The notes beneath the pieces are model-generated. The model was given only the letters and a program-made list of their open reading frames with translations, had not been told where the DNA came from and ran no database searches. Positions 34,432 through 43,924 of a stretch of 64,000 bases of DNA are shown piece after piece (the stretch's first letter is position 1; every line of letters begins with the position of its first letter). The stretch is from Paenibacillus xylanexedens (GTDB lineage: Bacteria; Bacillota; Bacilli; Paenibacillales; Paenibacillaceae), in assembly GCF_001908275.1 (NCBI RefSeq), contig NZ_CP018620.1, positions 124,001 to 188,000 on the forward strand. The letters run 5' to 3'. Position numbers and translations under genes: made by a program.

Positions 34432-36081
34432 TTATTTGGACTGATATCGATCATAAGCCGCCTGATGAACCTCAATCGCCCGGTCAATGTCCATGCTCTT
34501 GATTGTTTCGGCCATCTTGTCAAATTCGGTGATCGGCTTCTGTCCGCTAATAATGGCAGTCATCGTCTCATTCAAATACGTATTCACCTGACTCATGATG
34601 GATGTACTTGTGGTCACCTCATCTGTTGACAAACGAATTGGAGGAAGCGTTAATGCTGAGCTTGCTTTCATCCATTCCGCATTCGCCGCACGCTGTCCGT
34701 CGTCAAATAATAAGGCATCCAGATAACGACTATCCTGATTGATCGGACCGTCCATAATGGATAGGGCATAGGAAGCCAGTGCCTGGTCATACGTCAGACC
34801 GTTCGGATTATCAATGATGGTATCTGTGAATTTGACACCTTCCCCGTCACGAACATAGCTGTCATTTTCGATACCAAAGTTGAACAGATCACTACCCTCT
34901 TCGCTATAGTTGTAGTCCATCCACTGTACAATGTATTTCAATTTGTCTTCGTCTGCGGAAGCCGTAATAGCCTCACCATAAGACAACACTTTAGCGTCCA
35001 GATTAAATGTCGCATACGAAGTTCCATCCGGAGATACAGGCCATGGTACACCCGTCACGTTAAAATTCGGATCCGTATCTCTCATCAGATTGAAATATTT
35101 CCCCATGCCGCTGAACACACCGCCCTGATATGCGCCTGCCAGATTGCTGGTGACCTTGTAATCGAAAGCTTTACCGTCATTGGTCATGATCTCGGGATCA
35201 ATCAGCCCTTCTTTGTACCACTTGGCCATGGTCTCCAAGAAATCACGGTAGCCCGGCTGAATCGGTCCAAACTCCACCTTGTCTCCATTCATCTGGAAAC
35301 CACCAATGACACCAAATGCCGCGGCAAAATCATGGAGCTTGGTCAGGTTGCCCGGTCCCCAGTTTCCGGTGAATGGTAGCTCATCTGGCTTGCCGTTGCC
35401 GTTAGGGTCCTGTTCCTTAAATGCCTTAAGCACCGTATACCACTCATCAATGTTGGTAGGTACTTTGAGATTTAGTTTATCAAGCCAGTCCTGGCGCATA
35501 ATTAAACCGGAAGTGGCATTCAGCTTCAATGCATCCAGCTTCAGCAGCGGGAACATATAGATTGTGCCATCATCGAGTGCAATCTGTTTTTTCACATCCG
35601 GATCGGATTCAATAATCCGCTTTATGTTCGGTGCATAACTGTCGATCAGTTCGTTCAATCGAATGATTCGACCATCCTTGATCATTTTTTCCGGTCCGCC
35701 AACGGCATCCGCCCAGTTATAATAAATGACATCCGGTAGTTCTTTCGTGGAGATCAACAGATTGAACTGGTCACGTTGTTGTCCAAGCGGAGGATGTGTG
35801 AACTTCACTTTGATGCCTGTTAGCTTCTCCTTTTCCTTATAAGCCGCCATATCGCCAAAATTGTTCAAGGAAGCTGTCAGTTTGGCATCATTGGCGCGCC
35901 AGTAATCAATGGTAAATGGCTCACTTGTAATCGGTAGCGGAATCTCGGTTAATGCCTGAACCGCAGGTTCTGTTCCTTCTGCTGGCTCTGCGTTACCTGG
36001 TTCATTATCCCCCGTACAGCCCGCCAGTAAAGACATGGTAAGTAGCGATGACAACAGGATGGACCCCATTCTTTTTTTCAC
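34432..36081 (-). CDS. Large sugar-binding lipoprotein, LplA/YtcQ-like
   Basis: Lipoprotein of 549 residues, the size of LplA/YtcQ-type binding proteins that work with LplB/LplC permeases. Signal sequence and lipobox SLLAGC, then an acidic linker (GDNEPGNAEPAEGTEP). Typical parts include ELPDVIYYNWADAVGG, DPNGNGKPDELPFTG (a calcium-site-like loop) and MDIDRAIEVHQAAYDRYQ near the C-terminus. The start is the GTG at 36081: GGAGG lies eight bases upstream, inside the longer reading frame that begins at 36105. Members of this group carry oligosaccharides such as pectin fragments; the ligand here is not known. Confidence 0.91.
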   Translation of the reverse strand: MKKRMGSILLSSLLTMSLLAGCTGDNEPGNAEPAEGTEPAVQALTEIPLPITSEPFTIDYWRANDAKLTASLNNFGDMAAYKEKEKLTGIKVKFTHPPLGQQRDQFNLLISTKELPDVIYYNWADAVGGPEKMIKDGRIIRLNELIDSYAPNIKRIIESDPDVKKQIALDDGTIYMFPLLKLDALKLNATSGLIMRQDWLDKLNLKVPTNIDEWYTVLKAFKEQDPNGNGKPDELPFTGNWGPGNLTKLHDFAAAFGVIGGFQMNGDKVEFGPIQPGYRDFLETMAKWYKEGLIDPEIMTNDGKAFDYKVTSNLAGAYQGGVFSGMGKYFNLMRDTDPNFNVTGVPWPVSPDGTSYATFNLDAKVLSYGEAITASADEDKLKYIVQWMDYNYSEEGSDLFNFGIENDSYVRDGEGVKFTDTIIDNPNGLTYDQALASYALSIMDGPINQDSRYLDALLFDDGQRAANAEWMKASSALTLPPIRLSTDEVTTSTSIMSQVNTYLNETMTAIISGQKPITEFDKMAETIKSMDIDRAIEVHQAAYDRYQSK

Positions 36082-36108
36082 GTAATTCGCCTCCATAGGA
36101 TACATTTT

Positions 36109-36978
36109 TTATTGTTTCACAGCACCGATTAGAGCGCCCTGAACAAAATAACGTTGGATGAACGGATATACTAGCATAATCGGCAGCGTGGAGATAATGA
36201 TGGTTGCATATTTGATGTTCTCCCCAATGGCAAAGCCGGTATCGGCGCCAGCGCCCATGGCCTCTGTACTGCTGCTGATCAGAATATCACGCATAATAAT
36301 CTGGATCGGATATAACTCCTGACTGCGTAGATAGAGCATCGGTCCGACATAATCATTCCAATGGTCAACCGCATAATACAGCATCATGACCGCCAGGATT
36401 GGCTTTGACAAAGGCAGTACAATTCGGAACAAAATCAGAAAGTCATTGGCACCATCAAGCTTCGCAGATTCGATCAGACTGATCGGAATGCCCTCAAAGT
36501 TTGTTTTCATAATAAGGAAATAGAATGTGCTGATGGCACCCGGAATAATAAGCGCAAAACGGGTATCCACCATGCCCAGATTCTGAATCAGCAGAAACGT
36601 CGGAATCATGCCCCCGCCGAAGAACATCGTGAACGTAATTAATTTCATCAGCGTTTTTCTGCCCATCAGATCACCACGTGATAACCCATAGGCTGCCAGC
36701 GAAGTCATGAGCAGATTGATGGCAGTACCCACCACAACATAGAACAAGGTGTTCATGTAGCCCGTATAGATGCGAGTATCCTGAAATACCGACTTGTACG
36801 CTCCCAGCTGAAAACCTTCAGGAATGAGCATCAGTGAACGGGAACGCAACATCTGGTCCGGGTCGCTGATTGAAGAATTGAACACGTACAGCATCGGGTA
36901 CAAGCATAAAACCATGATCAACAAGAGCAGCAGTGAATTAAATACATCAAAAAGTCGTTCCCCTATAGATTGTTTCAT
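36109..36978 (-). CDS. Sugar ABC transporter permease, LplC/YtcP-like
   Basis: MalG-side permease of 289 residues with six membrane segments. The EAA loop is LIESAKLDGANDFLILFRIVLP. The C-terminal end YPFIQRYFVQGALIGAVKQ is typical of LplC/YtcP proteins. GGAAGG precedes the ATG. It sits between its partner permease (15 bases upstream) and the binding protein (27 bases downstream), so the three form one operon. The ATPase is again missing. Confidence 0.93.
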   Translation of the reverse strand: MKQSIGERLFDVFNSLLLLLIMVLCLYPMLYVFNSSISDPDQMLRSRSLMLIPEGFQLGAYKSVFQDTRIYTGYMNTLFYVVVGTAINLLMTSLAAYGLSRGDLMGRKTLMKLITFTMFFGGGMIPTFLLIQNLGMVDTRFALIIPGAISTFYFLIMKTNFEGIPISLIESAKLDGANDFLILFRIVLPLSKPILAVMMLYYAVDHWNDYVGPMLYLRSQELYPIQIIMRDILISSSTEAMGAGADTGFAIGENIKYATIIISTLPIMLVYPFIQRYFVQGALIGAVKQ

Positions 36979-36993
36979 CGCTTCACCTTCCGA

Positions 36994-37959
36994 TTACCAT
37001 AGACTGGTTGAGTTAAGCTTTCTGCTGATCGCATTTGCGATAATGAGCAGCGCGAAATTAATGACGCCGTTAAATAGTCCGATGGCGGTTGAATACGTAT
37101 AGTTCCCCTCCAAAATACCGGATCGATAAACAAAGGTGGATATGACATCCGATGTCTCATAGGTCGGTGCCGTTTGCATCAGCAATATTTTCTGAAAATC
37201 CGCGTTCATGACCGCCCCCATACGCAGAATTAACATGATCACAATCGTTGGCATGATGCCCGGCAGTGTAATATGTAACAGCTGTCTCCAGCGGCCTGCG
37301 CCGTCAATTTTGGAAGCTTCATACAACTGAGGATCAATACCACTTAGTGCTGCCAAAAAGATAATCGAGGCCCAGCCTGCGCCCTGCCATATGTTGGAAA
37401 GGATGTACATCGGACGGAACATATCCTTTTCCGCCAAAAACATAATTGGCTGCAGATCAAAAAAGTCACGAATGACGTTAAATAACCCACCGTCCAGAGA
37501 TGAGAACGTTTTCAACATTCCAACCACAACGACAACCGAAATAAAATGCGGCATATAACTGATGGTCTGTACTGCACCTCTGAACCACTTCTTCCGGACT
37601 TCATTCAGCAGCAGTGCTAGTAGAATCGGAGCCGGGAAACCAAACACAATACTGTAAAAACTCAAAATCAGTGTGTTCTTAATCAGTCGCCAGAAATAAT
37701 AACTTTCAAAAAACATGGTGAAGTTGTCAAATCCGACCCATTCGCCTGCCAAGATTCCTTTAATCGGGTTGTAGGATTCCTGAAATGCCATCAGTAGCCC
37801 GTACATTGGCCCATAGCTGAAAATCAGATAGTAGGCTACCACAGGAACGAGCATCAGATAAACGTATCTGTTGCGGACAAGTTCCTTTTTCACCGAACTC
37901 CATTTGCCAGCTGGCTTCAAACGCCCAGGTTCGATCCCCCGGCTTCGATTCAGCTCCAT
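36994..37959 (-). CDS. Sugar ABC transporter permease, LplB/YteP-like
   Basis: MalF-side permease of 321 residues. Residues 1-30 are polar and cytoplasmic; the first membrane segment is VYLMLVPVVAYYLIFSYGPM, followed by the family motif AFQESYNPIKGI. The EAA loop is LYEASKIDGAGRWRQLLHITLP. The ATG at 37959 has GGAGG eight bases upstream; the GTG at 37974 lies inside that ribosome site and is rejected. It is the first gene of the importer operon, which follows the terminator of the response-regulator gene. Confidence 0.92.
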   Translation of the reverse strand: MELNRSRGIEPGRLKPAGKWSSVKKELVRNRYVYLMLVPVVAYYLIFSYGPMYGLLMAFQESYNPIKGILAGEWVGFDNFTMFFESYYFWRLIKNTLILSFYSIVFGFPAPILLALLLNEVRKKWFRGAVQTISYMPHFISVVVVVGMLKTFSSLDGGLFNVIRDFFDLQPIMFLAEKDMFRPMYILSNIWQGAGWASIIFLAALSGIDPQLYEASKIDGAGRWRQLLHITLPGIMPTIVIMLILRMGAVMNADFQKILLMQTAPTYETSDVISTFVYRSGILEGNYTYSTAIGLFNGVINFALLIIANAISRKLNSTSLW

Positions 37960-38081
37960 CCACTCAACCTCCACTCTCGATGTTCATTCACTAACATGAC
38001 ACTTCTAATGATAGAAGCGAGCGACTTTTCTTCCCATGCTCATTTCCGATAAATGGATGTTCAAAACCGAGTTCCGTCCGA

Positions 38082-38120
38082 CAAAAAAAGACCCTGCTGC
38101 CGATGAATGGCATACAGGGC
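38082..38120 (-). terminator. Terminator of the response-regulator gene
   Basis: CCCTGCTGCC / GGCATACAGGG imperfect stem, followed on the minus strand by TTTTTTT. It separates the regulator transcript from the importer operon downstream, which therefore needs its own promoter between 37960 and 38080. Confidence 0.82.
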
Positions 38121-38186
38121 CCGATCACAGATTAGATGTAGATCGGATATAAAGATTAGCTATGTAAAAGCCACAGCGACGCTGTC

Positions 38187-39734
38187 CTAGGGTACTTTTT
38201 TATACTCGGAAGGGGAGAATCCCGTGTATTTTTTGAACATTTTGCTGAAATACGGCCAGTTGGCGCCAAATCCTGTCTGTTCGGCAAGAGAGGATACGGT
38301 ATAGTTCCCGTCCTGCTCCAGAAGCTCCAACGCTTTACGGATGCGGTAGCTTAACACATAGTTCGTAAATTTCTCACCGGTTTCTTTTTTGAACATTTTG
38401 CCGATGTAGTCTGGATTCATGTATATTTCCCCGGCGATGGACTGGAGTGTCAGTGTCTCGTCCCTGTAGCGCTTCTCTACCAGCTTTTTCACACTACCTA
38501 CCATCTGCGATTGTCTGGAGCGATGTTGATCATAGCGGCGCAAGGTGATTTCCTTAGCGACAGCAAACAGAAACTGTTGAAAAGAATGCAGGGTGCTGGA
38601 TTCAATCATGCCTGGCAACTGGTCCATATACCTTTTCATCTCGGCAGAGCCACTGAGTCGAATCATCTCCATAAACATCTGAATAAGATAGGACTTCGTT
38701 TGGGATATATCGTATCGCAAGCTGGCAAGCATCTGAAACATCCGGTTCAGCGCTGATCCCACTTCCTGCCAGTGTCCCGCCTTGATTGCAGTAACCATCC
38801 GCTCCGGATCGTATTCGAATTCAGGAAGAATGCGTTCTCCGGGAGAGTAAATATCCCGCTCCATAATAAGACTGCCCTCACCGAGGTAAAAGCGGTAATT
38901 GAGATACACCAGCGTCTGTATGTACAAATGGCGTGCCTGCGAAAGGTCTCCTGGCTCGCTCAGCGCAATGGTGAGATCATCATGGTAATATCGGGTAAAT
39001 GTGGCGCGAATCTCATCGATATTATGGAACAACTGCGTTTCAGACAATTTGTCCTCCATGATTAGTAGCACATGCCTTCCAACCGTGGCACTTAAGATGG
39101 GATTGTGAAAAATATCCTCAGCAATGTTCTTCACCGCGAACAAGTGCAAATACTCATGATCCCCCTCAATCTCTACCAGCAGCAACCGCACACGTTGATC
39201 CTGAAACTGTACATCGAATAATTCCTCGAAATACTTCCATTCCTTGACCCCGTATGTTCTGTTCGTGACTAGCTCTTTCAGAAAGTATTCCTTGGCATGC
39301 GGCAGTACACGCTCCAGGTTATATTGGATCGACTGCACAAAACGCTCCTGATCGGTCAACTCCCGCTTCTCACTGACCAATTCACTAATAGCCTGTACAA
39401 GATGCTCTTCACTGCAGGGCTTGAGCAAATAGTGCTTCACCCCATACTGCATGGCGGTCTTCGCATATTCAAACTCCGTAAAACCCGTGAGCATGATAAA
39501 CGAGATATGCTGATACTTCTCTGCCACAGCTTCAACCAGCTGTAACCCATCCATTCCCGGCATGCGGATGTCCGAGATGATGATATCCGGGCGTTGCCGC
39601 TCGATTAAAGCAAGCGCTTCCAATCCATCTTGAGCAATGCCGATCAGTTCTGTTCCTAATCGGGACCAGTTCACCACACTGGAGATCCCGTCCGAGATCA
39701 TAAATTCATCATCAACCAGCAAAACCTTGTACAT
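38187..39734 (-). CDS. Response regulator with AraC output domain, YesN type
   Basis: 515-residue response regulator. The receiver domain has LLVDDEFMISDG, phospho-acceptor Asp55 (IIISDIRMPG) and lysine in YLLKPCSEEHL. A long middle region (about 135-400) of the kind seen in large YesN proteins follows. The C-terminal AraC helix-turn-helix pair includes IAGEIYMNPDYIGKMFKKE and LAEQTGFGANWPYFSKMFKK. The ATG at 39734 has AGGAGG nine bases upstream; nearby in-frame ATGs lie on or before that site. It probably receives phosphate from the kinase at 32.6-34.3 kb and activates the importer operon. Confidence 0.92.
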   Translation of the reverse strand: MYKVLLVDDEFMISDGISSVVNWSRLGTELIGIAQDGLEALALIERQRPDIIISDIRMPGMDGLQLVEAVAEKYQHISFIMLTGFTEFEYAKTAMQYGVKHYLLKPCSEEHLVQAISELVSEKRELTDQERFVQSIQYNLERVLPHAKEYFLKELVTNRTYGVKEWKYFEELFDVQFQDQRVRLLLVEIEGDHEYLHLFAVKNIAEDIFHNPILSATVGRHVLLIMEDKLSETQLFHNIDEIRATFTRYYHDDLTIALSEPGDLSQARHLYIQTLVYLNYRFYLGEGSLIMERDIYSPGERILPEFEYDPERMVTAIKAGHWQEVGSALNRMFQMLASLRYDISQTKSYLIQMFMEMIRLSGSAEMKRYMDQLPGMIESSTLHSFQQFLFAVAKEITLRRYDQHRSRQSQMVGSVKKLVEKRYRDETLTLQSIAGEIYMNPDYIGKMFKKETGEKFTNYVLSYRIRKALELLEQDGNYTVSSLAEQTGFGANWPYFSKMFKKYTGFSPSEYKKVP

Positions 39735-39917
39735 CGTATGCATCCTCCTGCCTTTAACCAGTTCCATTCTATTATATGGGCATTATGCACAAATAGAGGG
39801 GAGGTCGTTGATTGACATGGGAATGCACTCTAACAAGTCTGATTTCTGAACATTCCTGGCTCATCTCATCGGGAAAATCATTCGCTGGCAAGCTATTGGA
39901 GTTAGTCTCTGTAAAGA

Positions 39918-39953
39918 CAAAACAACCCTCACCCCGCTACTGGGGTGAAGGTT
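39918..39953 (-). terminator. Terminator of the MFS gene
   Basis: AACCCTCACCCC / GGGGTGAAGGTT stem with a six-base loop. On the minus strand it is followed by GTTTTGTC. It lies about 70 bases after the MFS stop. Confidence 0.78.
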
Positions 39954-40019
39954 AGCCCCTCACTTCATTTTACAATATCATCAGGGTATGGGTACGGACG
40001 GAGTAATTCCGGTACAACA

Positions 40020-41246
40020 TTACGTATCCATTCCATACTCCTTCACTTCACGATTGCGGTTCAACACCGCATGCAGTACAAAACCAAGTACCGCAATCGC
40101 CGCTGTGCCTGTTGCCAGCCACGCTACCGGAATAAGTCCCTGTTTGTCATACATGACCCCCATCGCATAGGGGCCGATAACCCGTCCAACCGCACCGATC
40201 CCACCCGATATCCCGATGTAAAAAGGCGCCGCCCTGCCCGCATGCTCCGAGATAAACGCAGGTGTTGCAGGGGAGATCAACATCTCTCCAAACGTCGCAA
40301 GTACCATTGCTAGCACCATGCCCGGATAGCTGTACATGGTAATCATCACAATGTAGGCCATGCCATAGAATACTGCACTCGCCGTCATCTGAGCCGTGGA
40401 GGTACGGGCCATGGTCCGTTTCACCCAGCTGGTAAAAGGTTGGCCTACAAAGATCAGCACCCCGTTCAGGGTCCAGAGCAGACCATACATTCTTTTTTCC
40501 ATACCCTCAGAGATGATATACGGGGACACACCTGTGTTCCAGATGGAGTTTCCAAATAACAGGAAGAGCACGCCCAAGCTCATGAACAGATATAATCGGG
40601 TATTACCCAGCAATGCCCAGACGCCCGGCCCATCGGGGACGGTTTTCCGTTTGGTCAGATGTACTTCCCCCTGATCCGGTTCAACCCGTGACAGATAATA
40701 CCAGAAGAAAATTGCAAACCCGGCTGAGGTCACTCCGTTCAGTACAAAGCTGAGATGATAGGAAAAGTCAGCCAGAAAACCACTCAGCGCCGTACCAATC
40801 GCTACCCCGATATTGTTCGCCACATAGATAATATTGAATAATTCACCGCGTCGCTCCGCAAACCGGAAGCCAATAAAGGCCTGAATCGCTGGCAGCGACA
40901 ATGAACTAAACAGACCAATCCAGCCCATCGCACATATAAATACGACCCAATACGCGCTAATCCACGGCAACGCAAACAAACCTAACGCATTAAGCGCCAG
41001 TGAACCAATGATCAGCTTCTTCACGCCCACCCGATGGTACAATGAACCTCCAAGCAATTGTCCAAAGATGCCACCCAGGGACTGAATGAGGATCACAAAA
41101 CCCGCATTTGCCATCGTTCGTCCAAGTTCATCAAACACATACATGGTGGTCAGCGGCCACATCAAGGCACTGCCTGTTGCGTTAACCAGACTTGCTAATA
41201 AAAATATTCTCACTTCTTTTGGATAGTTATCCAGCCATCTCATCAT
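40020..41246 (-). CDS. MFS transporter, multidrug-type
   Basis: 408-residue major facilitator with 12 predicted membrane segments. ATGSALMWPLTTMYVFDELG starts the first segment. The loop 2-3 motif is GQLLGGSLYHRVGVKK. ISPATPAFISEHAGRAAPFY resembles the antiporter motif C region of YttB/YfkF-like drug transporters. Substrate unknown. The methionine pair at 41246/41243 is the best start, with AAGGAG about 12 bases upstream; the longer frame to 41291 has no such site. Single-gene unit between terminators. Confidence 0.87.
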   Translation of the reverse strand: MMRWLDNYPKEVRIFLLASLVNATGSALMWPLTTMYVFDELGRTMANAGFVILIQSLGGIFGQLLGGSLYHRVGVKKLIIGSLALNALGLFALPWISAYWVVFICAMGWIGLFSSLSLPAIQAFIGFRFAERRGELFNIIYVANNIGVAIGTALSGFLADFSYHLSFVLNGVTSAGFAIFFWYYLSRVEPDQGEVHLTKRKTVPDGPGVWALLGNTRLYLFMSLGVLFLLFGNSIWNTGVSPYIISEGMEKRMYGLLWTLNGVLIFVGQPFTSWVKRTMARTSTAQMTASAVFYGMAYIVMITMYSYPGMVLAMVLATFGEMLISPATPAFISEHAGRAAPFYIGISGGIGAVGRVIGPYAMGVMYDKQGLIPVAWLATGTAAIAVLGFVLHAVLNRNREVKEYGMDT

Positions 41247-41291
41247 CGTTAATTCATTCTCCTTAGTACCTCTGCACATACAAATAGCCAT

Positions 41292-41344
41292 AAAAAATAG
41301 ACCTTTGCCCTGACGGCATAACCATAACCAGCCAGAGCGAAGGT
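41292..41344 (-). terminator. Terminator of the molybdopterin oxidoreductase gene
   Basis: On the minus strand, ACCTTCGCTCTG and CAGGGCAAAGGT pair across an 18-base loop and are followed by CTATTTTTT. It lies 90 bases after the oxidoreductase stop. Confidence 0.7.
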
Positions 41345-41435
41345 TTTATGAAGTGTTACATCTATTGCACTATAATCCTGCTCAAATTCTAGCCTTTGTT
41401 CATCTTACCTCAAAAAAATCATGCTGCAAGCACAC

Positions 41436-43499
41436 TCATTGACGCTTCACTTCAACAGTGGCCGAGAAGAAGGTGGCCCCGTTCCCCATGTCCGACAACC
41501 GATTGGACGTCAGTGAATTCGCCCGCTGCTTCTTGCCGTCACCATCCCACCATAAGCCTTGGCTGATGACGGTTCCCGGCAACATGGCTTCACTCACCTT
41601 GGCAGTAAGTTCGATGCGCCCGCGTTCATTCCATACGACCACTGCATCGCCATCCTCCACGTTTCTACGGATGGCATCCTCGGGGTGTATCTGCAATAAA
41701 GGCATCTTTTCCAAACGTTGATGTTTGGCTGAATTGCCAAAGGTGGAGTTCAGGAAATTATGGTTTGGCGGCGACAGGAACATCAATGGATACGTATCGG
41801 CAGGTCCAGCCGGATGCTCCCCATCGTATCCTTCAACCAGAGCACTATAGGTAGGGAGCGGCGGAAGCCCTCGCTGTTCCATCGTCTCGGAATACAATTC
41901 GATTTTGCCTGAAGGTGTGGGCAGCTGATCCAGATATGCAGCATGTGGCGTCATATCCAGCTTCAGGAATCGATGTTCCTTCAGTCCCTCCAACGTGACT
42001 CCATTCATGTAGGGGTTGCCTGTGCCCTGAAGTGCGTCCTCAATCATCTGTTCCGGTGTTTCTCCGAAGATTGCAGGATCGTACCCCATAGCCTGCCCAA
42101 GCAGTGAGAACAGTTCCACATTGCTCTTGCTCTCCCCGATCGGTGCAATTACCGGCTCTTGCAGATGAACGTACTGATGCCAATAAGAGGCGTACAGGTC
42201 CGTCGCTTCAAATGAAGATGTGGCTGGCAATACGATATCTGCATATTTCGCGGTATCCGTCATGAACAGATCATGCACAACCGTGAATAAATCTTCCCGT
42301 GCAAAACCTCGCTCCACCCGCTCGGTATCCGGTGCCACCACCAGTGGATTGCTGCAGTAAACCATCATCGCCCGGATCGGCTGCTCTGCTTCCAGCAATA
42401 CTTCACCAATCCGGTTCATGTTCACTACTCGCGGCTCTGGATTCTGCCGCAGCTCCGGACGTTCCAGCGCATCGCTATTCGTGCTCGCGTAGCTGTTGGT
42501 GCGAACGGCACCGCCGCCTTGCTTCAGCCATTGCCCTGTAATGGCAGGCAGACATGCAACGCTACGCACGTTCATCCCCCCATTATCATGGTGCTGGAGA
42601 CCATTGCCGATGTGAATATGGGCTGCCTGTGCGTTGCCATATAGTTCGGCCAGCTCCACAATGGTTTCCTCCGGCACGCCCGTAATGCGTGCAACACGTT
42701 CAGGGGTGTAACTGCGGACATGATCACGTAGTGCCTCATGACCTACCGTATACTTTTGCATAAACGCTTCATCCGTTAGTCCCCGTTCGAACAGCACATG
42801 CATTAATCCTAGCGCCAGTGCACTGTCCGTGCCCGGATACAGCGGAATAAACCAGTCGCCCCACTGTGCGGTACGATTGCGATGAACGTCGATGACGACG
42901 ATCTTGGCGCCTTTTTTACGGGCTTTCTCCGCCAAAACGACCTGATGCATATTGGTACTGACGATATTGCCACCCCATACCAGGATGAGATCCGCATGCT
43001 CCGTATCTTCCGGCACCGTTCCCCGGTTGGCGCCCATCGTATATTTCCAGCCGGTATTTCCAGCAGAGTTACAGATTGTCTGCTCCAGTACACTCGCACC
43101 AAGCGCATTGAAGAAACGCCGATCCATGCCGTCTACGCCGAGAATACCCATGTTACCGTAAAAGCTGTAGGGCAGGATGCTCTCCGGGCCGTAGGTTTCG
43201 GACAATGCAGTGAATTTGGTCGTAATCTCGCGAATCGCTTCATCCCAACTGATTCGTTCGAACTTGCCTTCGCCTTTGGCTCCTACACGTTTCATCGGAA
43301 ATTGTAGACGCTCGGGGTGATACACCCGCTCGGTCATATTTCTGACTTTATTACAAATGGCACCCTTGGTTATGGGATGATCCGGATTGCCTGCCACCTT
43401 CACAATTTTGCCGTTCTCTTTATGTAATAACAGACCACAAGTGTCCGGACAGTCGAGCGGGCACACCGCCGCAAATACACCATTCTCCTGATCGATCAT
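41436..43499 (-). CDS. Molybdopterin oxidoreductase, formate-dehydrogenase-like (YoaE type)
   Basis: DMSO-reductase-family enzyme of 687 residues. A [4Fe-4S] site is formed by Cys13, Cys17, Cys21 and Cys49 (CPLDCPDTC and GAICNK). Molybdopterin-binding segments are ADLILVWGGNIVSTNMHQ and, near the end, HPEDAIRRNVEDGDAVVVWN. The metal ligand probably lies in QTICNSAGNTGW but is not certain. There is no twin-arginine signal, so it is cytoplasmic. The neighbouring formate/nitrite channel makes formate a reasonable substrate guess, though B. subtilis YoaE-type enzymes have no proven reaction that I can cite. MobA at 11 kb may supply the cofactor. Confidence 0.88.
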   Translation of the reverse strand: MIDQENGVFAAVCPLDCPDTCGLLLHKENGKIVKVAGNPDHPITKGAICNKVRNMTERVYHPERLQFPMKRVGAKGEGKFERISWDEAIREITTKFTALSETYGPESILPYSFYGNMGILGVDGMDRRFFNALGASVLEQTICNSAGNTGWKYTMGANRGTVPEDTEHADLILVWGGNIVSTNMHQVVLAEKARKKGAKIVVIDVHRNRTAQWGDWFIPLYPGTDSALALGLMHVLFERGLTDEAFMQKYTVGHEALRDHVRSYTPERVARITGVPEETIVELAELYGNAQAAHIHIGNGLQHHDNGGMNVRSVACLPAITGQWLKQGGGAVRTNSYASTNSDALERPELRQNPEPRVVNMNRIGEVLLEAEQPIRAMMVYCSNPLVVAPDTERVERGFAREDLFTVVHDLFMTDTAKYADIVLPATSSFEATDLYASYWHQYVHLQEPVIAPIGESKSNVELFSLLGQAMGYDPAIFGETPEQMIEDALQGTGNPYMNGVTLEGLKEHRFLKLDMTPHAAYLDQLPTPSGKIELYSETMEQRGLPPLPTYSALVEGYDGEHPAGPADTYPLMFLSPPNHNFLNSTFGNSAKHQRLEKMPLLQIHPEDAIRRNVEDGDAVVVWNERGRIELTAKVSEAMLPGTVISQGLWWDGDGKKQRANSLTSNRLSDMGNGATFFSATVEVKRQ

Positions 43500-43732
43500 C
43501 GTAAGGCTCCCCTCTATAAAAGCTATCCCTATATCATATCTTCTTCGAGGTTATCGCGTAAAGAGAACAGTATGTTTTTTGCTTCATATTCGCCGCTATG
43601 GCGGCTTTAAATTATTTTCAAAAAATGTTTTTGAGTTTGATTCAACTTCAGAATTCAGGGGTAAATTAAAAATAAGGCATTAGGCTAGTGTTTCCCCACT
43701 TCCTCCTCATGCCATATCATGGACCACTCCCG

Positions 43733-43783
43733 AAATTCGCCATGAACAGGTTTCGTTCCCCCGAACCTTGTCATGGCGAATTT
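43733..43783. terminator. Long intergenic hairpin
   Basis: AAATTCGCCATGA-ACAGGTTTCG / CGAACCTTG-TCATGGCGAATTT, about 21 paired bases per arm with minor mismatches. It lies in the 425-base gap between the formate channel and oxidoreductase genes. It has no strong T run. Upstream (43600-43700) the gap is AT-rich with a small GCCGC/GCGGC hairpin and no coding signal. Confidence 0.65.
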
Positions 43784-43815
43784 ATTTTGCGTTAAACTCC
43801 AACAAGGACCTCATA

Positions 43816-43883
43816 CAAAAAAACGATCCCGCCCTGCTCCATCACAGCATATTCACCATGAACCGAGCAAGATCAGAATCGTC
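43816..43883 (-). terminator. Terminator of the formate/nitrite channel gene
   Basis: On the minus strand, ACGAT...GCTC and GAGC...ATCGT pair imperfectly and are followed by TTTTTTT, starting 40 bases after the channel stop. Confidence 0.55.
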
Positions 43884-43924
43884 TTCTCTTCTATAATACG
43901 TGCACACATGCTACGCTGTGCCCG

